Positions 1 through 6,929 of a stretch of 18,719 bases of DNA are shown here, one piece after another. Each line of letters opens with the position of its first letter. The stretch's first letter is position 1. Below the pieces are notes generated by a model. It did no database searches, had not been told where the DNA came from, and saw only the letters and a program-made list of their open reading frames with translations. Source of the DNA: an uncultured Porphyromonadaceae bacterium (GTDB taxonomy: Bacteria > Bacteroidota > Bacteroidia > Bacteroidales > Muribaculaceae); assembly GCA_947176285.1 (NCBI GenBank), contig CAMWQF010000019.1, positions 1 to 18,719 on the forward strand, read 5' to 3'. A program made the position numbers and the translations under genes.

Positions 1-12
1 GAGGCGGCGGAA

Positions 13-36
13 AACGAGGCGTTATCGTTATTTTTT
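13..36 (+). terminator. Weak terminator-like hairpin upstream of mnmG
   Basis: A 5-bp stem (AACGA at 13-17 pairing with TCGTT at 25-29) with a 7-nt loop is followed by A and a run of six T. This resembles an intrinsic terminator for a gene lying left of the window, but the stem is short. Nothing else is identifiable in bases 1-94, and no clear promoter for mnmG is visible there. Confidence 0.3.
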
Positions 37-94
37 AATGCATAATTGGCTTCGCGTAAGCAAAATGCAGTGAAAGTGAAAATATTATAAAAGG

Positions 95-2017
95 ATGAAA
101 TTTGACTATGATGTAATAGTGGTAGGAGCCGGACATGCGGGGTGTGAGGCTGCTGTGGCATCCGCACGTCTTGGCTGCAGCACACTGCTGATTACCGCAG
201 ATATGAATCGGGTGGCTCAGATGTCGTGTAATCCTGCTATCGGAGGAATAGCGAAAGGGCAGATTGTTCGCGAGATTGATGCGCTCGGTGGAATGACCGG
301 TATCATTGCTGATAAGACCGCGATTCAATTCCGCATGCTCAACCGCAGCAAGGGACCAGCCGTATGGTCTCCTCGAGTTCAGTCTGACCGCACCCGTTTC
401 ATTGATGAATGGCGTAAGACTCTCGACGAGACAGATAACCTATATATCTTTCAAGATATGGTAATTCATCTGGTTACAGAGAAACATGGGGAAAAGAATA
501 AGGTGGTCGGAGTAGAAACTGCACTCGGCATAACATTTAAGGCAAAGAGGGTAGTGGTGACTTCAGGCACATTCCTTAACGGGCTAATGCATTTCGGGAG
601 GACGCAGATTGAGGGTGGCCGCATTTCAGAGGCATCGGCACGCGGACTGTCTGATCAACTTCGGGAATTGGGTGTGAATGTAGGGAGAATGAAAACTGGG
701 ACTCCGGCACGAATAGATGGGGGAACGATAGATTATGATCAGGTGACTGTGCAGTCGGGTGACGATGAGCGTCTCTTAGACGGGAGCATAAAAAGGGACT
801 TTCATAAATTTTCGTATCTGCCTTCGGTCAAGAGAACACTCCCTCCGAGAGACTGCTATATTGTGCATACAAGTCCTGCGGTGCATAAGACTCTTCATGA
901 TAATCTTGCCGATTCTCCTCTTTATAATGGGCAGATAAAGAGTATTGGTCCGAGGTATTGTCCATCGATAGAAACGAAAATAGTGACATTCGCCGACAAG
1001 GAGAGTCATCAACTGTTTCTTGAGCCGGAGGGTGAACTCACCCACGAATTCTATATAAACGGTTTTTCGAGTTCCCTTCCCTGGCAAGTGCAGATGGAGG
1101 CGTTGACGCAGATTCCGGCTCTTCGCAATGTGCAATTTTATCGTCCGGGATATGCTATCGAATATGATTTCTTTGATCCGACACAACTTCGGCATAGCCT
1201 TGAGTCGAAGGTGATATGCAATCTTTATCTTGCGGGCCAGGTGAACGGCACCACAGGGTATGAAGAGGCGGCTGCTCAGGGCTTGATGGCAGGTATCAAT
1301 GCGGCAATGTCTGTTAAGGGTTGCGAGCCTATAGTGCTCGGACGTGATCAAGCCTACATAGGTGTGCTTATTGATGATCTTGTGACAAAAGGTGTCGATG
1401 AACCATACAGGATGTTTACGAGCCGCGCTGAATTCCGCATCTTGCTCCGCCAGGATGATGCCGACTTGCGTCTTACTCCGATTGGATATGAAATCGGCCT
1501 TGCGGATAAAAGTCGCTATGAGGCTATGAAGTCGAAATATGCAGAGAGGGCAAATCTTGTGGAATGGTGTGAGAATACGTCAGTGCGTCCAACCGAAGAA
1601 CTCCAGAAGTTTCTCGAGGAGTGCGGCACCGGAATCTTGCCGGGGAGAGTTAAGATAGCTGATCTTCTGCGGCGCCCGCAGTTGAACTTCCAGAATCTCT
1701 TGCCGTTGATTCCATCGCTGAAGGAACGCTGTGAGGAAGTGGAGAAGGATAGGCGAGAAGAGATAATTGAGTCTGCTGAAATTCTTATAAAATATCAGGG
1801 ATATATAGATCGGGAAAGAGAGTCTGCCGACAAGATGAGCCGACTTGAAAAAGTCCGCATACCGGAAGGCATGAACTTTGATGAAATACTTGCCATCTCC
1901 ACAGAAGGACGCCAAAAACTCTCAAAGATTCGACCGTCGACCATCGGGCAGGCATCCCGCATACCCGGGGTTTCTCCTTCAGACATCAATGTGCTACTCG
2001 TGATGCTTCGAAATTGA
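95..2017 (+). CDS. mnmG: tRNA uridine-5-carboxymethylaminomethyl modification enzyme MnmG (GidA)
   Basis: FAD-dependent subunit of the MnmE-MnmG complex, which installs carboxymethylaminomethyl (or aminomethyl) groups at C5 of wobble uridine 34 in certain tRNAs; it acts in the cytoplasm. The 640 residues are close to the usual family length of about 620-630. The N-terminal Rossmann motif GAGHAGCE is at residues 11-18. The family-typical NPAIGGIAKGQIVREIDALGG block follows, then SGTFLNG, RPGYAIEYDFFDPTQL and the C-terminal PSTIGQASRIPGVSP. The start ATG is the first in frame, preceded by an A-rich stretch rather than a true Shine-Dalgarno. MnmE is not in this window. The downstream gap to apt is 151 bp and holds a parS-like palindrome. 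The gene's old name gidA reflects its frequent origin-proximal position in bacteria. Identification is secure. Confidence 0.97.
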   Translation: MKFDYDVIVVGAGHAGCEAAVASARLGCSTLLITADMNRVAQMSCNPAIGGIAKGQIVREIDALGGMTGIIADKTAIQFRMLNRSKGPAVWSPRVQSDRTRFIDEWRKTLDETDNLYIFQDMVIHLVTEKHGEKNKVVGVETALGITFKAKRVVVTSGTFLNGLMHFGRTQIEGGRISEASARGLSDQLRELGVNVGRMKTGTPARIDGGTIDYDQVTVQSGDDERLLDGSIKRDFHKFSYLPSVKRTLPPRDCYIVHTSPAVHKTLHDNLADSPLYNGQIKSIGPRYCPSIETKIVTFADKESHQLFLEPEGELTHEFYINGFSSSLPWQVQMEALTQIPALRNVQFYRPGYAIEYDFFDPTQLRHSLESKVICNLYLAGQVNGTTGYEEAAAQGLMAGINAAMSVKGCEPIVLGRDQAYIGVLIDDLVTKGVDEPYRMFTSRAEFRILLRQDDADLRLTPIGYEIGLADKSRYEAMKSKYAERANLVEWCENTSVRPTEELQKFLEECGTGILPGRVKIADLLRRPQLNFQNLLPLIPSLKERCEEVEKDRREEIIESAEILIKYQGYIDRERESADKMSRLEKVRIPEGMNFDEILAISTEGRQKLSKIRPSTIGQASRIPGVSPSDINVLLVMLRN

Positions 2018-2062
2018 CAGACGGTTTACTTTGCCGTAGATTATAAGGTTTTATGATGAAAA

Positions 2063-2078
2063 TGTTTCACGTGAAACA
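2063..2078. other. parS: parS centromere site (ParB binding), perfect 16-bp palindrome
   Basis: TGTTTCACGTGAAACA is a perfect palindrome (8-bp arms, no spacer) and matches the widely conserved chromosomal parS consensus TGTTNCACGTGAAACA at every defined base. It is the only such site I found in the window. It lies in the mnmG-apt gap, in the transcribed path to apt. Chromosomal parS sites are bound by ParB (Spo0J) and cluster near oriC, so this segment is probably origin-proximal. No parA or parB gene is present here. Confidence 0.88.
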
Positions 2079-2102
2079 TAAGAAGCATAAAATATGAAAC
2101 AT

Positions 2103-2121
2103 TGAATCCGCATCGGATTCA
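2103..2121. repeat. Inverted repeat, 8-bp arms with 3-nt spacer, upstream of apt
   Basis: TGAATCCG (2103-2110), CAT, CGGATTCA (2114-2121) form perfect arms 24 bp downstream of the parS site and 47 bp before the apt start. No T-run follows on either strand, so it is unlikely to be a terminator. It could be a repressor or other protein-binding site in the apt leader. The function is unknown. Confidence 0.5.
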
Positions 2122-2168
2122 TCGGAAAAATTTAAGAATATTATAATTTAAAATAAAAGAGAAAAGAC

Positions 2169-2693
2169 ATGCAGTTAGAAGATTTAAGAGGGCTAATCAG
2201 AGATGTGCCCGATTTTCCGTCAGTGGGAATCGTATTCAGAGACCTGACAACAATGATCAAGAACGGCGAAGCTCTCCATGTGATGGGGGATGCCCTTGCA
2301 GAACTTTATAAGGACAAGAGCGTGACAAAAGTGGTAGGCATAGAATCTCGCGGTTTCATCGGAGGATCTATCCTTGCCGACAAACTTGGGGCTGGATTTG
2401 TTCCGGCGCGCAAACCGGGGAAACTGCCTTCTGTCACAGTCAAGGCTTCTTACGTGAAAGAATATGGGGTGGACACAATAGAACTCCACAGTGATGCAAT
2501 AGGTCCTGATGATGTGGTGGTGCTTCACGATGACTTGCTCGCTACAGGCGGAACGATGAATGCATGCTGCCAGCTTGTGAAATCGATGAATCCAAAGAAG
2601 ATTTATATCAATTTCATCGTAGAATTGACGGATCTTCATGGCAGGGACATCCTTCCGAAAGATGTTGAAGTGACATCACTTCTGAAGTATTAA
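2169..2693 (+). CDS. apt: Adenine phosphoribosyltransferase
   Basis: Cytoplasmic purine-salvage enzyme that converts adenine and PRPP to AMP and pyrophosphate. The 174 residues match the usual 170-180. The signature PRPP-binding loop VVVLHDDLLATGGT is at residues 116-129, and the ESRGF segment (59-63) and RKPGKLP (81-87) are the expected substrate-side motifs. The residue before the DD pair is H, where V is common. The start ATG is preceded by an A/G-rich stretch with no strong Shine-Dalgarno. The AT-rich upstream gap holds parS and a second inverted repeat. I see no convincing Bacteroidetes promoter there, only a weak TTTG (2030-2033) with a poor -7. A terminator-like hairpin follows the gene. 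Identification is secure. Confidence 0.96.
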   Translation: MQLEDLRGLIRDVPDFPSVGIVFRDLTTMIKNGEALHVMGDALAELYKDKSVTKVVGIESRGFIGGSILADKLGAGFVPARKPGKLPSVTVKASYVKEYGVDTIELHSDAIGPDDVVVLHDDLLATGGTMNACCQLVKSMNPKKIYINFIVELTDLHGRDILPKDVEVTSLLKY

Positions 2694-2721
2694 AAAAAGA
2701 GTCTCATAAGTATAATTAAGG

Positions 2722-2748
2722 AAAAGCTTCGATGAAATCGGAGCTTTT
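2722..2748 (+). terminator. Intrinsic terminator-like hairpin after apt
   Basis: A 12-bp stem with one G-U pair (AAAAGCTTCGAT against ATCGGAGCTTTT) and a 3-nt GAA loop begins 29 bp after the apt stop. The 3' arm ends in TTTT, and GTTCAAATTTT follows. It would separate apt from uvrC, which starts 17 bp later. Confidence 0.65.
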
Positions 2749-2765
2749 GTTCAAATTTTGCTTCA

Positions 2766-4694
2766 ATGGCAGAAGAATACGGAAACAATTCGGAACTGCT
2801 TGCCGGAGCGGGTAGGGATATCAATGAGCATGGAGGTTTCAATCTTGAAATCAAGTCTGACAGGACGCCTGACGACATCCGCAATAACCGCCCCGGGGAG
2901 AAACTTCGCGAAAAGATACTTTCCCTCCCGGATTCACCGGGTGTCTACATGTATCTTGACAATACAGGCACTGTAATATATGTCGGGAAAGCAAAACGCT
3001 TGAAAAGGCGAGTTTCATCATATTTCAATCGCCAGCATGATATCAGGCGCACGAATCTCCTTGTGCGTTCCATAGTCGACATGCGCTTTATCGTGGTGCA
3101 TACTGAAGAGGATGCGCTGCATCTGGAAAGCGCGATGATAAAGGAATATCAGCCCCGATATAATGTGCTTCTGAAAGATGACAAGTCTTATCCCTGGATT
3201 GTGGTGACAAAAGAGGATTTCCCAAGGGTGTTCATGACGAGGGAGAAGGGGCTTGGCGCGAAATACTATGGTCCTTACTCGAATTTGCAATCGGCGAAGG
3301 TGGTTTTGCAATTGATACGTGATATCTTTCCACTTAGAAGTTGCAGGCATACGCTCGATGAAAAGGGGATTGCGAGAGGCAAATATTCTCTGTGTCTTGA
3401 CTATCATATTAAGAAATGTGGGGGACCTTGCAGGGGCTTCATCAATAAGGAGCAATATGATGAATATGTGAAAAGGGTAAGGGCAATTTTACGCGGTGAA
3501 ACCGTAGAATTAGAGAAATATCTGCTCGAGGAGATGGAGAGGCTCAGCTCGGAATGGAAGTTTGAGCAGGCTCAGGAGGTGAAGGAAAAGTATGAGGCTG
3601 TGAAGCGCTATAATGTAAAGAGCATAGTGGCAAAGACAGAGATGGCAGAACTTGACATCTTCGGTTTTGTGGCAAGCGAAGATGAAGATGATGCAGTGGT
3701 CAACTTCATGCATCTTCACAATGGCGCGGTAATCCAGAGCATCAACCTTGAATACAGGAGATGCTCCGCTTCTTCAAAGGAGGAAATCCTTTCGATGGCA
3801 ATAGCGGAAGTAGGGCGGCGATTTGAACGAAAATTCTCCGAAGTCATCGTGCCTTTTTTGCCCGATGTGGAGTTTGAAAACATAAAATTCACGATTCCGC
3901 AAAGAGGGGATTTGAAGAAAGTTCTCGATGTCGCCGTCAAGAATGCGTCGCAATATCTCAAAGACAAAGAGAAGCAAGCGGAGGCTCTTGATCCTGAAAG
4001 AAACGTCGACAAACTTATGGAGACCATGAAACGCGATTTCCGTCTTGAGGTTCAGCCAAGGCACATAGAATGTTTCGACAACTCCAATATTCAAGGCACA
4101 AACCCTGTGGCGAGTTGTGTGGTATTCAAGAATGGCAAGCCATCGAAAAAAGACTATCGGCATTTCATCATCAAGACAGTGGTAGGAGCCGACGACTTTG
4201 CTTCGATGAAGGAGGTGCTTCATCGGCGCTATACCAGGATGATGTCTGAGGGTGAGAAATTGCCTGACATGGTAGTGGTAGACGGAGGAAAAGGTCAGCT
4301 CAGCGCTGCTGTGGAGGCATTCGATGAAATGGGCATAAGAGGAGAGGTGGCTCTCGTGGGAATTGCCAAGAGACTTGAAGAAATATATTTCCCCGGGGAT
4401 TCGTTGCCGCTTTACATCAACAAAACAAGTCCGAGCCTGCGTGTAATCCAGGCTATGCGCGACGAGGCGCATAGATTTGGCATAACTCATCATCGTGACC
4501 GGCGGTCGAAAGGGCAGACGGTGAGCGAACTCGACAGCATCAAAGGGATTGGACCAGCCACCAAGACCACGCTGATAAAGCAATTCAAAAGCGTAAAACG
4601 AATAAAGGAAGCGAGTCAGGACTCATTGGCAGAGGCAGTGGGTAAGGCTAAAGGAACGCTCGTGTATTCTCATTTTCATCCGTCAGGAAACTGA
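2766..4694 (+). CDS. uvrC: Excinuclease ABC subunit C
   Basis: Dual-incision nuclease of nucleotide excision repair; it is recruited by UvrB at DNA lesions and cuts 3' then 5' of the damage. The GIY-YIG domain starts near residue 57, with GVY at 59-61 and YVG at 72-74. A UVR (UvrB-contact) helix pair lies near residues 250-285. The RNase H-like 5' nuclease half follows, with FDNSNIQG (Asp438) and VVDGGKGQ (Asp506) as probable catalytic acids. A helix-hairpin-helix DNA-binding domain (DSIKGIGPATKTTLIKQF) sits near the C-terminus. Length is 642 residues. About 45 residues precede the conserved LREKILSLPDSPGVY block, more than usual, and no in-frame ATG lies closer, so 2766 is the best start unless a GTG or TTG is used. 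The gene is separated from apt by a hairpin. Confidence 0.96.
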   Translation: MAEEYGNNSELLAGAGRDINEHGGFNLEIKSDRTPDDIRNNRPGEKLREKILSLPDSPGVYMYLDNTGTVIYVGKAKRLKRRVSSYFNRQHDIRRTNLLVRSIVDMRFIVVHTEEDALHLESAMIKEYQPRYNVLLKDDKSYPWIVVTKEDFPRVFMTREKGLGAKYYGPYSNLQSAKVVLQLIRDIFPLRSCRHTLDEKGIARGKYSLCLDYHIKKCGGPCRGFINKEQYDEYVKRVRAILRGETVELEKYLLEEMERLSSEWKFEQAQEVKEKYEAVKRYNVKSIVAKTEMAELDIFGFVASEDEDDAVVNFMHLHNGAVIQSINLEYRRCSASSKEEILSMAIAEVGRRFERKFSEVIVPFLPDVEFENIKFTIPQRGDLKKVLDVAVKNASQYLKDKEKQAEALDPERNVDKLMETMKRDFRLEVQPRHIECFDNSNIQGTNPVASCVVFKNGKPSKKDYRHFIIKTVVGADDFASMKEVLHRRYTRMMSEGEKLPDMVVVDGGKGQLSAAVEAFDEMGIRGEVALVGIAKRLEEIYFPGDSLPLYINKTSPSLRVIQAMRDEAHRFGITHHRDRRSKGQTVSELDSIKGIGPATKTTLIKQFKSVKRIKEASQDSLAEAVGKAKGTLVYSHFHPSGN

Positions 4695-4709
4695 ATATTG
4701 AGTATAAAA

Positions 4710-4741
4710 TTATGAATTATGCATTATGAATTATGCATTAT
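4710..4741. repeat. AT-rich 14-bp tandem repeat, about 2.3 copies
   Basis: The unit TTATGAATTATGCA occurs twice in direct succession (4710-4723 and 4724-4737) and is followed by a partial copy TTAT. The core AATTATGCATT also occurs once on the opposite strand at 37-47, upstream of mnmG. It lies in the 119-bp gap between uvrC and the acyltransferase gene, just upstream of a -7 promoter element. Repeats of this type are frequent between genes in Bacteroidetes (general impression, not measured here). Confidence 0.7.
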
Positions 4742-4755
4742 TCTAAATTTATTAT

Positions 4756-4763
4756 TAACTTTG
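4756..4763 (+). promoter_or_regulatory. Bacteroidetes-type -7 promoter element for the acyltransferase gene
   Basis: TAACTTTG fits the Bacteroidetes -7 consensus TAnnTTTG exactly. The -33 region, around 4732-4736 inside the tandem repeat, is poor. Transcription would start near 4770, downstream of the ATG at 4733 that opens the longest frame. This favours the ATG at 4814 (or 4820) as the true start of the next gene. Confidence 0.6.
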
Positions 4764-4813
4764 CAGTTTGGGAGGATGGCGAAGGCAAAAAGATTGACTA
4801 CAGATTGATAAAA

Positions 4814-5755
4814 ATGACAATGGAGCCCATCATACCACCAGTGGACAGAAGCGCTATCGAGTCGGAATTGACTGCGGAGCGCTTGCTTCGGCATACGAAT
4901 AAAGGTGACAATCTTCTCTATGTTGTCAACGCACACAATGCGCCCAACACAATGTTAGAGATCGGGCGACTGAGAGAAGTGGCTTTTCGTGAGGCAGGGG
5001 GCGGAACCGGCAAAGAATATGACATAGATGAATTTGACATTATGCCGGAGCCTTGCCAGCAGTTGATTGTGTGGGATCCACAGGCTCGCGAGATTTTAGG
5101 GGGGTATCGCTTTATAACAGGCGACAAAATCGACATGAGTTCCGGAGTGCCTCATATAGCCACAGCCCATCTGTTTGATTTTTCAGAACGTTTTCTAAAG
5201 GAGATATTGCCTGAGACTCTTGAACTTGGCAGATCGTTTGTGTCAGTTGGATATCAAAGCAGCAAGGCAGGCACGAAAGCTTTGTTTGCGCTTGACAATC
5301 TGTGGGATGGACTCGGCGCCCTTACAGTAGTGTATCCCCATATCAAGTATCTTTTTGGCAAAGTGACAATGTATCCTGCATTCGGAAGGGAAAATCTTGA
5401 TTTGATTTTAGGTTTTTTGTATAAGCATTTTCCTGATACAGAGAAACTTGTGCGCCCTATACGCCCGTTAGATTCAAATGCCATGAGTCCTGAGATTCAG
5501 GGTCGTCTTTCCGGAGAAAACTATAAAGAGGACTATAAGATACTTAACAAACTAATCAGGGAGCAAGGGCTTAACATTCCTCCTCTCGTGAGTGCCTACA
5601 TGAGTCTTTCCCCCACGATGCGGATGTTTGGAACTGCAGTCAACGATGAATTTGGCGATGTGGAGGAGACCGGAATTTTCTTGACTATATCAGAGATATT
5701 GCAGGAGAAGAAAGATCGGCATATCGAGACCTATAAGGATGAAATAGGGGGATAA
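4814..5755 (+). CDS. OlsB/GlsB-like GNAT-fold N-acyltransferase (hemolysin/acyl-ACP type)
   Basis: The sequence resembles the Acetyltransf_5 (PF13444) family, which includes OlsB-type ornithine and GlsB-type glycine N-acyltransferases. These move a 3-hydroxyacyl chain from acyl-ACP to an amino acid to make a lyso-aminolipid. Visible family features are IGRLREVAFREAGG near the N-terminus, GGYRFITG, the conserved LELGRSFVS block (ELGR at 137-140) and KYLFGKVTMYP. The protein is 313 residues from ATG 4814. The frame stays open back to an ATG at 4733, but a -7 element at 4756-4763 lies inside that extension and the extra residues do not resemble the family, so 4814 or 4820 is preferred. No PlsC-type O-acyltransferase partner (GlsA/OlsA) is next to it. 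An ATP-grasp gene follows after 44 bp, probably in the same transcript. The family is fairly sure; the exact substrate is unknown. Confidence 0.75.
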   Translation: MTMEPIIPPVDRSAIESELTAERLLRHTNKGDNLLYVVNAHNAPNTMLEIGRLREVAFREAGGGTGKEYDIDEFDIMPEPCQQLIVWDPQAREILGGYRFITGDKIDMSSGVPHIATAHLFDFSERFLKEILPETLELGRSFVSVGYQSSKAGTKALFALDNLWDGLGALTVVYPHIKYLFGKVTMYPAFGRENLDLILGFLYKHFPDTEKLVRPIRPLDSNAMSPEIQGRLSGENYKEDYKILNKLIREQGLNIPPLVSAYMSLSPTMRMFGTAVNDEFGDVEETGIFLTISEILQEKKDRHIETYKDEIGG

Positions 5756-5799
5756 GAGAAGAAAGGGAATCTAATTATCGTAAATCCGAAAATAAAAAT

Positions 5800-6744
5800 A
5801 TGAAAAAGATCAACATCATGATGCTTGGGGGAGCGCGCCGGGTGTCAATGGCCGAACTATTCAAGCGCAGCGGCGAGAGAATCGGACGCGAAGTCAACAT
5901 CATCAGTTATGAATTGATGGAGCAGGTGCCGATTGCACTTGTAGGCAAGGTCGTGGTGGGATTAAGATGGAGCGACCCCAACGTGGTGTCTGATATCGTA
6001 AGAGTGGCAAAGGAGTATGAAGTAGACATTATCTTGCCATTCGTGAGCGGAGCTATTGAGATAGCATCAAAGGTGCGTCAACATCTTCCGGAGGTGTTTA
6101 TTCCGGTAGGTGATTTTGAGACGAGCCGAAAGATGTTTGACAAGATAGAGGCTGCAAAGGCCTTTGAGAAAGCCGGCATACCTATACCGAAAACCTATTC
6201 AGCCTTGACTGCTAAGATGCCGGCGATAGCAAAACCCCGCAAGGGATCTGCCTCTCGAGGCATAAAGATTTTTCACACCTTGGATGAACTTATGCAACTT
6301 GAAAACCTGAGCGATTATCTCGTGCAGGAATATATAGAAAACAAGGATGAATACACTGTAGATTGCTACGTGTCACAAAAGGGTGAAATCCTAACTGTTG
6401 TGCCGAGGGTGCGTCTTGAAGTGATGGGAGGCGAAGTGACGCGCACCATCACATGCCGTAATGCTGCTCTCGACAAGTTAAGTCGTCAGGTGATAGAGAT
6501 ATTTAAGCTTCGCGGACCAATCACGCTGCAGTTCCTTCACGATTTGGACCGCAACCGTTATTTGCTGATGGAGGTGAATCCTCGACTCGGTGGGGGTGTA
6601 GTATGTTCGATATATGCCGGAGCTCCGATCACAGACTACATTATCGACGAATCGAGAGGAATAACCCTGCAGCCATGCGACGACTGGGCATACAATACAC
6701 TCATGGCGCGCTATCAGAAAGAGGCTATCTTCTATGAATCATGA
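5800..6744 (+). CDS. ATP-grasp domain protein (carbamoyl-phosphate synthase/PylC-like ligase)
   Basis: Probable ATP-dependent carboxylate-amine (or related) ligase of unknown substrate. The 314 residues show a pre-ATP-grasp Rossmann-like N-terminus (MKKINIMMLGGARR) and then an ATP-grasp core from about residue 105. AIAKPRKGSASRGI is the nucleotide-binding lysine and glycine-rich loop, VQEYIENKDEYTVD holds Glu177, and MEVNPRLGGG supplies the Mg-binding Glu258 and Asn260. The active-site set looks intact. CarB-like and PylC-like proteins share this layout, but the protein is far too short for CarB and lacks biotin carboxylase domains. It starts 44 bp after the acyltransferase gene in the same direction, with no promoter or terminator between them, so the two are probably co-transcribed. 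The 185-bp gap after it carries the promoter of the next gene. Confidence 0.75.
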   Translation: MKKINIMMLGGARRVSMAELFKRSGERIGREVNIISYELMEQVPIALVGKVVVGLRWSDPNVVSDIVRVAKEYEVDIILPFVSGAIEIASKVRQHLPEVFIPVGDFETSRKMFDKIEAAKAFEKAGIPIPKTYSALTAKMPAIAKPRKGSASRGIKIFHTLDELMQLENLSDYLVQEYIENKDEYTVDCYVSQKGEILTVVPRVRLEVMGGEVTRTITCRNAALDKLSRQVIEIFKLRGPITLQFLHDLDRNRYLLMEVNPRLGGGVVCSIYAGAPITDYIIDESRGITLQPCDDWAYNTLMARYQKEAIFYES

Positions 6745-6806
6745 GTCCTGCTCAGGGATGTGCATATCATGATAATCGAGCCGAAGAATGTTTTTTTCGT
6801 AAAAAA

Positions 6807-6838
6807 GTTGCAAATCTAAGGTTATTTATGTAATTTTG
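6807..6838 (+). promoter_or_regulatory. Bacteroidetes-type promoter of the OmpA/TPR lipoprotein gene
   Basis: GTTG at 6807-6810 (one mismatch to TTTG) is followed by a 20-bp spacer and TAATTTTG at 6831-6838, a perfect TAnnTTTG. The predicted transcription start is near 6845, leaving an AT-rich leader of about 85 nt. The rest of the 6745-6929 gap shows only a weak stem (CGAAGA with TTTTCG, near 6782-6799) that might end the preceding transcript. Confidence 0.65.
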
Positions 6839-6929
6839 ATTCCAAATAAGTCTGTACTTGTATGGAAATATAGGTGCAGATGAATGTATATAATTGAATA
6901 CCTGAAATTTAGTTAGTTTTTTTATACAC

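Noticed and set aside
774..1351. Long antisense frame of 191 codons within mnmG
   Set aside because: The composition is Cys/His/Arg-rich as expected for a shadow frame of a conserved gene; it has no promoter or recognisable domain.
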